From NCBI RefSeq assembly GCF_018128945.1, contig NZ_CP068393.1:2356001-2420000 (forward strand): a DNA stretch of 64,000 nucleotides, written 5' to 3'. The translations under genes were made by a program, and so were the position numbers. The notes below the pieces were generated by a model. The model did no database searches. It worked only from the letters and a program-made list of their open reading frames with translations, and was not told the DNA's origin. This document shows positions 14,857 through 24,819 of this stretch, piece after piece (position 1 is the stretch's first letter; each line of letters begins with the position of its first letter). The DNA comes from Aristaeella hokkaidonensis (GTDB lineage: Bacteria; Bacillota; Clostridia; Christensenellales; Aristaeellaceae).

Positions 14857-15885
14857 TTATGCTCTTTTTTTGCACTGGTTTTTCACTAACTGAGGAATCC
14901 AGGTCAGTTCAATCCCTTTTCGTTTAAAATCTCCTAAGCACTTTTGTATGGTTTTTCTGTCATACGATTTATCACTCAAATGATCTCCAGGATAATCAAA
15001 TGGTCCTTCATATTTCTTCATAGCATCTTTTTTCCCCAGCAAAGTATTATTACTGCAATATCCGGCTGTCATAAGAGCATCCGAAAGCCTGTAGGGATTC
15101 CGGGTAATATTATGAGTAAAATCCATATAGTATTCTTTATCTTCGATCCTGATTATATTCCATGAATGGCAATTAGCACTGACTTGTCGGCAGTGAATAT
15201 TAACCTTTGGATTATTCAGAATAAGCGCCGCTGAAAATGCAATGTCTGAGCATACTCCATAATGATTTAACAGAACATCCTCTGTCAAAGAGCTGCGTAC
15301 CATATCTTCGCATACATAGGTTTCTCCGCCAGCAATTGATTCTTTATCTTTAATATACTGTATCGTTCTTTGAAACCATATATCCAATAGCAATACTTTT
15401 TCCAGATTATTGACAGGCTTCCAGCTTTCGATCCAATCTATTATTTCGTTCGCTTTGGCTAAAAGCTTAGTTGCCGAAAACACATTAAATGCACATGTTC
15501 TGCCGTTGACATCAGCAAAATCCAAAGGTTCTAGTCGTCCAGAACAGTTTTCCGTTGCCTTCCACATTTCCGACCCCAGCCACAGATTTGGATAATCTAA
15601 CAACTTATAAACCATGTCAACTGAAACTGTTATTTCCTCCAGCTTTATTCCATCCGATAACATCTCAGATAATCTCTGCAATTGTTCTATAGTTCCACAT
15701 CCTACCAAGCTGACAAAGACTACAGGATCTGTTTTTTTGACCCGTGAAATAAAATCCTCTAAACCCTCATTATCAAAAAAAACAAGATTATCATATTCCT
15801 GTATTTCAGTTGGATTCCACAGTTCACCCACATCCCGAAATCTTTTCCCTATGAAACAAGTTTGTCCATGACGCACAAAATACAC
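14857..15885 (-). CDS. Transglutaminase-like cysteine protease fold protein
   Basis: The 342-aa protein uses a GTG start at 15885 with AGGAGG 7 nt upstream. The C-terminal half contains the Cys-His-Asp order of the transglutaminase fold: HYGVCSDIAFSAALIL (Cys near 214), CHSWNIIRI (His near 242) and YYMDFTHN (Asp near 256). The N-terminal half has no domain I recognise. There is no signal peptide, so it is probably cytoplasmic. It is A+T-richer than its left neighbours and separates the two phosphoesterase copies. Whether it is a peptidase or a transglutaminase cannot be told. Confidence 0.7.
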   Translation of the reverse strand: MYFVRHGQTCFIGKRFRDVGELWNPTEIQEYDNLVFFDNEGLEDFISRVKKTDPVVFVSLVGCGTIEQLQRLSEMLSDGIKLEEITVSVDMVYKLLDYPNLWLGSEMWKATENCSGRLEPLDFADVNGRTCAFNVFSATKLLAKANEIIDWIESWKPVNNLEKVLLLDIWFQRTIQYIKDKESIAGGETYVCEDMVRSSLTEDVLLNHYGVCSDIAFSAALILNNPKVNIHCRQVSANCHSWNIIRIEDKEYYMDFTHNITRNPYRLSDALMTAGYCSNNTLLGKKDAMKKYEGPFDYPGDHLSDKSYDRKTIQKCLGDFKRKGIELTWIPQLVKNQCKKRA

Positions 15886-16084
15886 ACTTCATCCTCCTCA
15901 AGCAACAATTACTATTCAACAACTTCTCCTGCAAAACCAGTTATAATGTCATTCCGTACCCCCAGCAGATAATTATTCTTTCAGTTATCTTCCATCAGAT
16001 CTCACCAAAAATGCTATTTCTACAGATATCTACAAATCGTTCTTTGGCAGACACACTCATTTTTGTCACATATCTGTATATGCC

Positions 16085-16615
16085 TTTTCTTTCTTCCGCG
16101 TAGTTTCCGCTGTCCGTAAATCACAGCACTACCGGGCTCTCCAGCTTAACAGGATTCTCCACCACAAGATAGTAGTTCCCGCACCTAGGCAGATCTTCCC
16201 CATCCACTGCCAAGCAGCCGGGATAAGACTGGTATATCTTCAGCTGTTCTTCCTTACTGATCCCGCATTCCTCATCATGGTTGCCGAACACCAATGCAAA
16301 CGGAATCTCCCGTTCAACCACGGGAGACGCCGCCGCGTCAATTGCCTTCCGAACCTTCGCTTCACCACGCAGATCCCGGCTATGGATCATATCCCCCAGG
16401 AACACCACCAGATCCAGTTCAGCAACGTCCAGGGAAGCATTCATCAAGGAAAGCATGGCAGGCTGGGGGGGCAATGTCCTGGGGATCAGCGACGATGAGG
16501 ATGCGGAAGGGATGCTCTGGCGAAAGAGAAAAGTCTATCTCCTCTACTAAACCAGCAGTAAAAGTCGAAAGTACAAGCACCGAAGTGCAAGAATAAGTGC
16601 ATATATACGACGCAT
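16085..16615 (-). pseudogene. Decayed second copy of the metallophosphoesterase
   Basis: The minus strand starts ATGCGTCGTATATATGC like the intact gene, shifts frame within the signal peptide, and shifts again after ADPQDIAPP. From 16474 it matches MLSLMNASLD, VVFLGDMIHSRDLRGE and FALVFGNHDEEC, and then hits a stop just after SPVVL. Only the first ~190 of 399 codons remain, at roughly 85-90% similarity by eye. It is a truncated tandem duplicate. Confidence 0.9.
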
Positions 16616-16735
16616 ACAATCAGCTCCTGATACTGTAATCAAAATATTTAATAACCGCCATCATTTAAATCAGCTTCTGTTCTCTATATAAATAATCGGT
16701 ACTGTCAATAGTTTTGCGCAAATTGCTCCTTAACG

Positions 16736-16790
16736 GGGTGCGGACAAAATCCTAGACCGTGAATAACGGAACAGGATTTTGTCCGCACCC
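16736..16790. repeat. 18-bp perfect inverted repeat
   Basis: GGGTGCGGACAAAATCCT and AGGATTTTGTCCGCACCC flank a 19-nt loop with its own CCGT/ACGG. It stands alone 225 bp beyond the HD-PRTase operon, near the island edge. It could be a terminator, a MITE or a protein site. Nothing else is seen in 16791-17016. Confidence 0.7.
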
Positions 16791-17016
16791 TCTTACCGCA
16801 GCGAGTCAAAAACAATTTACCTTACCTTACCATGTAAATTTTTGCTTGACTTTTGCAGATGTTCGATCTGGCACCCTCCGGCATCAATTATATGGCATGA
16901 TTACTGGGCTTTAAATTCATGCGTTTATAGAGCGCTTACAGATAAGCCCACATATATGGCACTTTATATTATTAATATAATAATAGAATTGTCTCATACA
17001 TTATTCGTGGCATCAA

Positions 17017-18777
17017 TTATTCTGGATCAAATCTAATAGATGTGCACACATTCTTATAGGGACACTCTTTATTTTCTTCTGAATATCGACATCTGTCTAT
17101 TATATATTTTTCTTCCACAAGAAAATAATATTGGATACCTTTTTTCTCCAATTGTTTTTTCAATCCTTCAACCGAAGGCATTTCTCTATTAATAATTCCT
17201 ATTACATGCTTAACATTCCCAATGCTATTACATGCATCAAGAATAGCTTTTCCTGTATGATTAACTCCTATTACAAGCACAATCTTTTTGCCAGATATAC
17301 TCGTTTTTATAAACTCCAAATCCCGTTCTTGTTTAGTGTATTTAACTTTTTTATTATTCGGAACCCAATGTGCAATTGGCAGTCCTGAGAGACCTGCGAT
17401 GTGTGCTGCAAGCAACGCTCCGCTATTTGCTATGCCAATAAGTGCATAATCATTATAATCCTCATCATTATTTATCTGCAGTAATAATTCTTGCGCAATA
17501 TCATCCAACAACTTGTGACTTGATAATAGTCCATTACAATCCAAAACATTTCGTATACAAAAACGTTTTTCTTTATCACCCTCTATTGTTCTGTGTAAAC
17601 AATAATGACCTTCCTTGTACAGATGATGTTCATCAATATACTCTCGTATACTTTTTTTTAAATCTTCAGGGGTTAATTTCTCATTGTTATTAGAATCATG
17701 ATAGTATTCATAATTTTCACTTGGTTGGTTAATAGCTTTCTTTTCACAATATGCTTCAAGAGCTTCTCGTATATCGGTTGGTTCAATGCATTCCGTTGAG
17801 ATCACCGGAAAAGAAAGATTCCTTTTATCAATTTCATCAAACAATGTATTACATGTAGTTTGTTCTTTTTTTAATTTGTCTATTATTTCTTTTAGCAATT
17901 GATATGGATCTTCAATCTCTTTTTTTTCAGCTTCTCCTTCATCAAACAAGTCAGTTTCCACATTCAAAGTTATTTTCCCTGGATTTATAATTACCGAGTT
18001 AATTAGTTTTAACTTTTTCCAGAATGGTTTTGAATCTTCCGGCAACTCATCCAAATGAATTCCTTCACATCTAGACTGGGATAAATCAAGTTCATCAGCC
18101 CATCGTAGTATTGCAGCAAGTGCATTAATAGTTGAGCTATTCGTAGTAAAAATCCTGTACAACGATGTATCAAGCGTTTTGACTGTATCTTTGGGATCTC
18201 CCGTATAGTTGGAAAACTTTAAGTCACTATGTCCAAGTACTATTGCCGCTATTTCTTTTTGAAGAGGTTTAGAAACATCCTTGATTGCCCCTTGTATTCC
18301 ATCAGTTAACTTGACAATATATTCATTGTCCAAATCAAACTTATCTTTGTATTCATCACGTAGTAGTGCTATTTTATTATATATCGGATGCCTTTTTTTG
18401 TTGCTATCAACGATTTTACATACCATTTCCGCCCCAACCAAGGCATGTATAGCCCGATGCGTATCAGTTTTATATACCATACCAATATCATGAAGAATAA
18501 CCGCCATTAAGAAGCAAAACAGATCATTCACCCCAAAGGCTTTATAATCATGAAGTATTAAATCTGCGTTAGATATAACATTAATTATATGACGTTTCCA
18601 ATCATGTGGAGTATATGCCACACTAAATGCTCTATCTCTTTCATAATATGATTCGACATAAGCAGCTGTGTCTTTGATTATGTCACCAAATTCTTTCCTT
18701 TCTTTATAGATATACTGAAAAATATCCGATTTTTTGAACACATATGAGTAATTATCATCGAACTGCGCTCTCGTCAT
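17017..18777 (-). CDS. HD-domain + phosphoribosyltransferase-like protein
   Basis: The 586-aa protein has an N-terminal HD phosphohydrolase-like domain: HDWKRHI near 58, ILHDIGM near 91, GHSD and RWADELDL near 224, as in HD-CE type domains of conflict systems. A helical middle follows. The C-terminal phosphoribosyltransferase-like domain has IGIANSGALLAAHIAGL near 444 and KIVLVIGVNHTGKA near 497, where active PRTases have an acidic pair. Four Cys near the C-terminus (C-x8-C-x5-C) may bind metal. It is the third gene of a tightly packed operon, 4 nt after the previous stop, with AAGGAG. It probably hydrolyses or senses a nucleotide; the exact role is unknown. Confidence 0.8.
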   Translation of the reverse strand: MTRAQFDDNYSYVFKKSDIFQYIYKERKEFGDIIKDTAAYVESYYERDRAFSVAYTPHDWKRHIINVISNADLILHDYKAFGVNDLFCFLMAVILHDIGMVYKTDTHRAIHALVGAEMVCKIVDSNKKRHPIYNKIALLRDEYKDKFDLDNEYIVKLTDGIQGAIKDVSKPLQKEIAAIVLGHSDLKFSNYTGDPKDTVKTLDTSLYRIFTTNSSTINALAAILRWADELDLSQSRCEGIHLDELPEDSKPFWKKLKLINSVIINPGKITLNVETDLFDEGEAEKKEIEDPYQLLKEIIDKLKKEQTTCNTLFDEIDKRNLSFPVISTECIEPTDIREALEAYCEKKAINQPSENYEYYHDSNNNEKLTPEDLKKSIREYIDEHHLYKEGHYCLHRTIEGDKEKRFCIRNVLDCNGLLSSHKLLDDIAQELLLQINNDEDYNDYALIGIANSGALLAAHIAGLSGLPIAHWVPNNKKVKYTKQERDLEFIKTSISGKKIVLVIGVNHTGKAILDACNSIGNVKHVIGIINREMPSVEGLKKQLEKKGIQYYFLVEEKYIIDRCRYSEENKECPYKNVCTSIRFDPE

Positions 18778-18781
18778 TTTT

Positions 18782-19879
18782 TTATTGCTCCTTCTTGTCT
18801 TCTAAATCAGTTCTTTCAACACTACAAGCATAATAATTTTGTTTAAATCCATTAATATCAAATAGTGTTTGTATATCATCCAATTTACTTACTTCGTCTG
18901 GTTGATCTGTCCTTCCTTGATTTGGTTTTTTATAATGTGATATGCCAAAGCTATGGATAATAGAAGACTTTTTTAAGGAGCATATCAATTTCATTCGCTG
19001 ATACTCTGTTCCAAGGCACATGAAATCAAAGATGTAAACATACTTTTTGTGTGGATATATTCTTTCAACAATTAAATCATCATCCGTCGTTATATCAGGA
19101 CCTATATTCCGTAGAAAAAGAACCGGTTTCTTGATATAAACAGAAAGATAACTAGCCAAACATGCTCCAGTTATACTTGCGCAAACAAATGCATCAAAGT
19201 CAAGGTCTGTCGTATTCATTATCATATGTAATAATCTCGTAGTCGCAAGAGCAGCAAGCTTCCCATCAGCAAAAAGGTTCCTAACATTAATATAATGATT
19301 CGAAAAAATATTAGATGAATACACATTTTCAATGGTCTTTTCTTCTGGTGCTATTTTTTCGAAAATGAGTTTGGAAAGACAGTTGTCTATTTTTTTTACA
19401 ACATCCGTTTCATCATCAAACAATGAGATATAATTATCCTGATCTTTTGTAGCGTATGACAAATCATTATTTATTTCACTAAAAATACATGCAATTTTAG
19501 TGAACACCTTTTTCATATCTTGAGTTGTACTTTGCCCTATCTTGTAGAAGTATACCACCTTATAACGCGAGACAAGAACAGCGAGATCCTCTTCAATATG
19601 ATTAAAATGTGAACCCGCATTAGAAAAATCTACAAATAGATAATCACCTTTATAATCCTGATTTTTGCAAAATGTAATCAGCGGTAGCATTGTTGAATTA
19701 ATCCAATGATTAGGTGGTATTGTTTCTAGCAAATTAATATTCATTGTGCTGATTTTGTCGCGATCGGTGGACGCTCGTCCATATGTATAATTGATTAAAT
19801 TGTTGTCGAATACTGAATAATAATCAAAGGGTTTACCATTATACTGTAATGAATAAACATATGACTGCGTCTGATACAT
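18782..19879 (-). CDS. Phosphoribosyltransferase-like protein
   Basis: The 365-aa protein has an N-terminal half I do not recognise. Its C-terminal half has a PRTase-like pattern: FDAFVCASITGACLASYL near 228, then VYIFDFMCLGTEYQRM near 279 in the position of the PRPP-binding loop (normally an acidic pair followed by TG). This resembles the C-terminal domain of the next gene, so the two may be distant paralogues or heterodimer partners. ATG 19879 overlaps the stop of the HATPase gene by 1 nt (TAATG). The degenerate loop suggests ligand binding or regulation as much as catalysis. Confidence 0.65.
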   Translation of the reverse strand: MYQTQSYVYSLQYNGKPFDYYSVFDNNLINYTYGRASTDRDKISTMNINLLETIPPNHWINSTMLPLITFCKNQDYKGDYLFVDFSNAGSHFNHIEEDLAVLVSRYKVVYFYKIGQSTTQDMKKVFTKIACIFSEINNDLSYATKDQDNYISLFDDETDVVKKIDNCLSKLIFEKIAPEEKTIENVYSSNIFSNHYINVRNLFADGKLAALATTRLLHMIMNTTDLDFDAFVCASITGACLASYLSVYIKKPVLFLRNIGPDITTDDDLIVERIYPHKKYVYIFDFMCLGTEYQRMKLICSLKKSSIIHSFGISHYKKPNQGRTDQPDEVSKLDDIQTLFDINGFKQNYYACSVERTDLEDKKEQ

Positions 19880-21051
19880 TACCAATCACTTCCTTCTTTT
19901 TCTTCCCTTATTGGATCAATCGATATTGATATGTGCACACCAGGAAAGTAATATGGAGAAAAAACCACATGTTTAGAAGTGATCCAATCCTGTCTAATTG
20001 ATTGATCTAGCACTAGCTTTTCAAACACATCGATTTTAGGTGTAATGCTTGAATAATCAAAATATAAAGGATTAATCTCGTCTATTCCATCAAACAACTT
20101 TTTAACAGAGCGTGCATCAATTTGTAGCATAGCATAATCAGATTGAATCCGAAAAACAGGATTATGGTCTTTTCCAACGGCCAATATTGTTTTAATAATG
20201 TCTATAATTCCACGATCAAAGATTTGTTTATTATTATAGTATCGATAAAGAATACTCTCTACTATACCCATTAAAGACCTGATATATCTATCATTCTCAT
20301 ATTCAAAAAAGACCCTGTCTGAAAACAATCCTTCTTTTCTCCATTTAAGATCAATTTTTTCTCTAAAAGAATAATAGCATCCGCTCCCATTATCACTACA
20401 AACAAAACTTAATCCCGATCTATTATAATTCTGAAAAGTATAATAACAGTAATTACCACCTGCATGTGAATATGCATTTATTATTAATTCAGAAAACGCT
20501 TTTGAAAGCTCTATATACATATCATTGTTAATACCCAATCTGGCAATTGACTCAACTTTTCTATTAAGAGACCAAAAGTCTTTTGATACCATTTGCCGGA
20601 TTCTGCTCTCTGCTTCTTCTATTGTTTCATCTTTAAAGTGATATATAACCTCTTCAGAGCCCCTGTAGCCAGGTTCAAAATATGTGGGCAGTTTTATCCT
20701 TCTTATTTTGTCAGTATTCTCTCTTTTTTGTGTTATGGGAGAAAGTTCCAGCACATCAGTGTAAACACTACGGCCCACATCTGCAGCCAAGAAAAAATCA
20801 GTATTACCTAGAAACTCAACAAGTTTTGTGTTCCATCCAAAGAGCAAATAAATAACTGTATTATAGGTTTCCTTTATATAACTAAACACACTTAATAAAT
20901 CGCATAGAACGCTCGGGGAAATAAAACTAGTATTTTGAAAATCCAACACTAGCATGTCACTATTCCCCTGACTAGCATATAAAATTATATCTCGCAAATA
21001 AATTTTGCTAAACATCTGATTATTCACATACTTGTCAAATATAATTCTCAT
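19879..21051 (-). CDS. STAS-like + HATPase (GHKL) protein
   Basis: The 390-aa protein has a STAS-like N-terminus (MLVLDFQNTSFISPSVLCDL, residues ~30-95) as in anti-anti-sigma factors. A GHKL ATPase domain follows, with the N-box AFSELIINAYSHAGG near 185 and G1 box CSDNGSGC near 218. No histidine-kinase dimerisation helix or receiver is present. I chose ATG 21051 (GGAGAGGAG upstream) over a longer frame. It heads the operon with the two PRTase-like genes. STAS plus HATPase suggests a switch protein that opens or closes on ATP, passing a signal to the HD-PRTase effector. That model is inference. Confidence 0.75.
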   Translation of the reverse strand: MRIIFDKYVNNQMFSKIYLRDIILYASQGNSDMLVLDFQNTSFISPSVLCDLLSVFSYIKETYNTVIYLLFGWNTKLVEFLGNTDFFLAADVGRSVYTDVLELSPITQKRENTDKIRRIKLPTYFEPGYRGSEEVIYHFKDETIEEAESRIRQMVSKDFWSLNRKVESIARLGINNDMYIELSKAFSELIINAYSHAGGNYCYYTFQNYNRSGLSFVCSDNGSGCYYSFREKIDLKWRKEGLFSDRVFFEYENDRYIRSLMGIVESILYRYYNNKQIFDRGIIDIIKTILAVGKDHNPVFRIQSDYAMLQIDARSVKKLFDGIDEINPLYFDYSSITPKIDVFEKLVLDQSIRQDWITSKHVVFSPYYFPGVHISISIDPIREEKEGSDW

Positions 21052-21670
21052 AAGCTCCTCTCCATTATAAAAAATATAATCTATCAAGTAAAAATTTCAT
21101 CCAAAAGCTTAACATATATCAAAAAAGCTAATTAGTTCATTATCAACTAGATGTACTTTACACATAATAATTTAAATAAATATTATAGCAATTGTATTCA
21201 CGCCCGATCTCGCCCCCGCATATAATTATTCAATTTGTATCAATAACAGAACCCATAATGTCTTTTATTGTTATATACCATCTTCCAGATTATTTATCAA
21301 TAGAAAAAACAAAAAATATTCATAACAAATTGCAAACCCGAAAGCGTTGTAATTGCGTTTTCAAAAAATGTTTATAACTTAAAAAATGCTCAGTATAATT
21401 CATTCCGGACGTTTCCAAGTTTCCATTCAAAAGCCATCAGAGCCGTTTACCATTTGTGTCTATTTAGCAATTCAAACACATTTGCTTAAGCACTCCCAAA
21501 TATATACGTCTCCACAATCGCACTTCAATGGCACTCACTCTAATTCTCTAGTCGCTGTAATGCTTTTGATTCAACTAGATCACCGGGTAGAATATAGTCA
21601 AGTATATTCCTTATATGATATTATATTTTTAGATTAATCGTACTTAAACCATATAAAGGGGCTTTAAAAG
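21052..21670. other. AT-rich divergent intergenic region
   Basis: No supportable ORF or RNA gene is seen in these 620 bp. The region must hold promoters for the leftward HATPase operon and the rightward PLD-helicase gene. It is strongly A+T-rich. Confidence 0.6.
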
Positions 21671-24600
21671 ATGAAACCAGGCTTGTATGAGCAAATCATC
21701 AGCAAGGCAATTTCAGATGAATTGTCTTCTATTCCAGATGTCTGTAAAGCTATAGAAAAACTCGATGTAGAAGAAGCCCCTCATGCTTTAGCTGAGTATG
21801 TGGCTGAAGCTATGCGTCGCACTTTGGAATCCATCCCTAAAGATACTACTGAACAGATCACTCTTGTTAACAAGATTCTTTCCGTTCTTACTGAAACACG
21901 TAAAGATATAGCTGATAGTATTGTTGATAATCGTGCTGAAAAACTGCTGCATCTTCTGGATGAAAATAGTCCAGATCACATTGCCGGGAAAAAGGCGTCT
22001 GAAATAACCAGGCCAGAAACACCAATGTCTGTAAGCAGTTTGTTTACAGGTGCTGCCCATGAACCGAAGATGTTCTCTGAACTCAAGAAAGAGATTGTCA
22101 GTGCAGACCGCATTGATATGTTAGTTTCTTTCATCAAGTGGAGTGGTCTTCGGCTGATCATAGACGAACTCCGTGAATTTACAAATCGAGGTGGATTGCT
22201 ACGAGTCATCACTACATCCTATATGGGAGCTACTGAAGTCAAAGCTATCGACGAACTGTCAAAGCTTCTTAATACAGAAATCAAAATCAGTTATGACACC
22301 GCCCGTACCAGACTACATGCCAAAACATATGTCTTTTACCGGGATACTGGTTTCACAACTGCCTATATTGGTTCTTCCAATCTATCTAATGCTGCCATGA
22401 GCAATGGTTTGGAATGGAATCTCAAAATCACTGCTATTGATCAACCCGACACACTAAAAAAGATTTATGCTACTTTTGACAGCTATTGGAATTCCTACGA
22501 ATTTGAGCCTTATACAACAGATTCACATCCCAGGCTTGCAGAAGCCCTGAAGGGAGAAAAATGGAAAGGCAATAAACAAATCTTTCTCTTTGATATCCGA
22601 CCTTATCCCTATCAGCAAGCCATCTTGGATCAGCTCCGTGCGGAACGGGAAGTCCGTGGATTCTATCGCAACTTACTAGTCGCCGCAACCGGTACCGGAA
22701 AGACTGTCATTTCGGCCCTGGATTATCGAGGCTGGAGAAAAGCCCATCCTAAACAACTTAATCGATTGCTGTTTATTGCTCATCGGGAAGAAATCCTTAA
22801 GCAAAGCATAGCCACTTTCCAAGCGGTTCTAAAAGATCCCAACTTTGGTGAACTCTGGGTTGGTAACTATAAAGCAGAGACTCTAGATTACCTGTTTATC
22901 TCTGTACAGACACTCAACTCTCAAGCTTTATGGAAACGTCTCCCTCCGGATTATTATGACTACATCATCATAGATGAAACACACCATGCAGCAGCAGATT
23001 CTTATGCAGACGCTATTGAAACATTTAAGCCACAAGTGCTTCTCGGATTAACCGCTACTCCGGAACGCATGGATGGCAAAAGCATCCTTCGCTTCTTTGA
23101 TAACCGCATCGCTGCTGAAATACGTTTACCTGAAGCCATCAACAGGAAGCTTCTCTGCCCTTTCCAATACTTTGGAGTCAGTGATACAGTAGATCTGAAT
23201 GATTTGAAATGGACTCGCGGCGGCTATGATCGCAAAGAACTCAACAATATCTATACCATTTCCGGCTCTATAGCTCAAAAACGTGCAGATCATGTGGTTG
23301 ATTGCTTGTCACGATATACTACAGATATGGACGAAGTCAAAGCCCTTGGATTCTGCGTTTCCATTCAACATGCACGTTTTATGGCAGAACATTTTAATAT
23401 CGCTGGTATTCCTTCTCTGGCGTTGGACAGTTTTTCTTCCGACGAAGAAAGACAAAGTGCTCAAAAGAAGTTAATCGATGGCGATATTCATGTCATATTT
23501 GTTGTTGATTTGTATAACGAAGGTGTTGATATTCCAGAAGTTAACACTGTCCTGTTCCTCCGTCCAACTGAATCTTTGACAATTTTCCTGCAGCAGCTGG
23601 GACGTGGTCTTCGTCTTTGTGACGGAAAAGATTGCTTAACTGTTCTGGATTTCATCGGTGCAGCAAACCGGCGGTATAACTTTGAGGAAAAGTTTGCTGC
23701 GCTTCTAGACGATGAGCACCACACTGTTGTTGAAGAAATTGATCGTGGTTTCACCGGTGCCCCTAAGGGTTGTTATATACAACTTGAGAAAAAAGCTTCA
23801 CGCATAGTTTTAGATAATATACAGCAATACTTCAGAGGCCATGCAGAGCTTGTAAACCGTATTCGTACCTATCACGAGGACAGCGGTCAGGAATTGTCCT
23901 TTGAAGGTTTCTTGAGCTGGTATCACATGACACCGGCAGACATTTACAAAAAAGGCATTACTTTTGCCAGGCTTTGTGTTGAAGCGAATGTACAAGAAGA
24001 TTTCCATGAAGAGATCGAGCTGCTTTTGAGCAAAATCATGTATCGCTTCACTGTTTTTGATTCTCGTAGATGGATACAATTCTTGCTAGATATACTACCC
24101 AATCTAGGCAAAGTGAATATAGCATCGTTATCTCTTCTGGAGCAGCGAATGTTGCAAATGTTCTATATTACTGTCTGGGACAGTTGCGCTGAAGATTGGA
24201 ATAGTAATGAAGTCCAGGAAAAGCTCTTAAGCTTGGCTAATAGTCCAGTCATGTTGAAAGAACTACTTGATTTGCTCAAGTACCAATTCGATCATATTGA
24301 TTTTATTGATTCCGCTACAGACCTTGGTTTTGATTGTCCTTTAGATGTGCATTGTACCTATACTCAGCGCCAGTTACTTGCCGCATTGGATTATAAAAAC
24401 TACAGTGCAATGCGGCAGGGTGTTTTGTATCTTCCCGCTAAAAACATTGACGTTTTCCTAATCACCCTGAATAAAAGTGATAAAGATTACTCTCCGACTA
24501 CCATGTATGAGGATTATGCTATTAGCAACACGCAATTCCATTGGCAAAGCCAATCCACCACATCCGCCGAATCCCCAACAGGTCAAAGATATATCCACCA

Positions 24601-24796
24601 CGCAGAACAAGGTGGTCACATTCTCCTATTTGTCCGCGAATTCAAAAAGGATATCTTAGGGACTTCTCCATATACTTTCTTAGGTCAAGCTTCATATGTA
24701 AGTCACCATGGAAGCAAGCCTATGAATATCATCTGGCAATTAGAAAAGCCCATCCCAGGGAAGTATCTGAGACGGGTTCAGCAAGTTATGGGCTAG
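21671..24796 (+). CDS. PLD nuclease - DEAD/DEAH helicase - DUF3427 protein
   Basis: The 1041-aa protein has a phospholipase-D-type nuclease domain first (~110-270; HAKTYVF near 214 and GSSN near 233). A superfamily 2 helicase follows: ATGTGKT near 340, DETHH near 434, LTATPERMDG near 461, and QQLGRGLR near 640. The C-terminal ~340 residues fit DUF3427. This three-part order is known in restriction-like and defence-island helicases thought to cut or unwind foreign DNA. It is complete, with its own promoter, divergent from the HATPase/PRTase/HD operon. Codon use is A+T-rich like that operon. Confidence 0.92.
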   Translation: MKPGLYEQIISKAISDELSSIPDVCKAIEKLDVEEAPHALAEYVAEAMRRTLESIPKDTTEQITLVNKILSVLTETRKDIADSIVDNRAEKLLHLLDENSPDHIAGKKASEITRPETPMSVSSLFTGAAHEPKMFSELKKEIVSADRIDMLVSFIKWSGLRLIIDELREFTNRGGLLRVITTSYMGATEVKAIDELSKLLNTEIKISYDTARTRLHAKTYVFYRDTGFTTAYIGSSNLSNAAMSNGLEWNLKITAIDQPDTLKKIYATFDSYWNSYEFEPYTTDSHPRLAEALKGEKWKGNKQIFLFDIRPYPYQQAILDQLRAEREVRGFYRNLLVAATGTGKTVISALDYRGWRKAHPKQLNRLLFIAHREEILKQSIATFQAVLKDPNFGELWVGNYKAETLDYLFISVQTLNSQALWKRLPPDYYDYIIIDETHHAAADSYADAIETFKPQVLLGLTATPERMDGKSILRFFDNRIAAEIRLPEAINRKLLCPFQYFGVSDTVDLNDLKWTRGGYDRKELNNIYTISGSIAQKRADHVVDCLSRYTTDMDEVKALGFCVSIQHARFMAEHFNIAGIPSLALDSFSSDEERQSAQKKLIDGDIHVIFVVDLYNEGVDIPEVNTVLFLRPTESLTIFLQQLGRGLRLCDGKDCLTVLDFIGAANRRYNFEEKFAALLDDEHHTVVEEIDRGFTGAPKGCYIQLEKKASRIVLDNIQQYFRGHAELVNRIRTYHEDSGQELSFEGFLSWYHMTPADIYKKGITFARLCVEANVQEDFHEEIELLLSKIMYRFTVFDSRRWIQFLLDILPNLGKVNIASLSLLEQRMLQMFYITVWDSCAEDWNSNEVQEKLLSLANSPVMLKELLDLLKYQFDHIDFIDSATDLGFDCPLDVHCTYTQRQLLAALDYKNYSAMRQGVLYLPAKNIDVFLITLNKSDKDYSPTTMYEDYAISNTQFHWQSQSTTSAESPTGQRYIHHAEQGGHILLFVREFKKDILGTSPYTFLGQASYVSHHGSKPMNIIWQLEKPIPGKYLRRVQQVMG

Positions 24797-24819
24797 CCGC
24801 AAAACATACCTCATTCATT

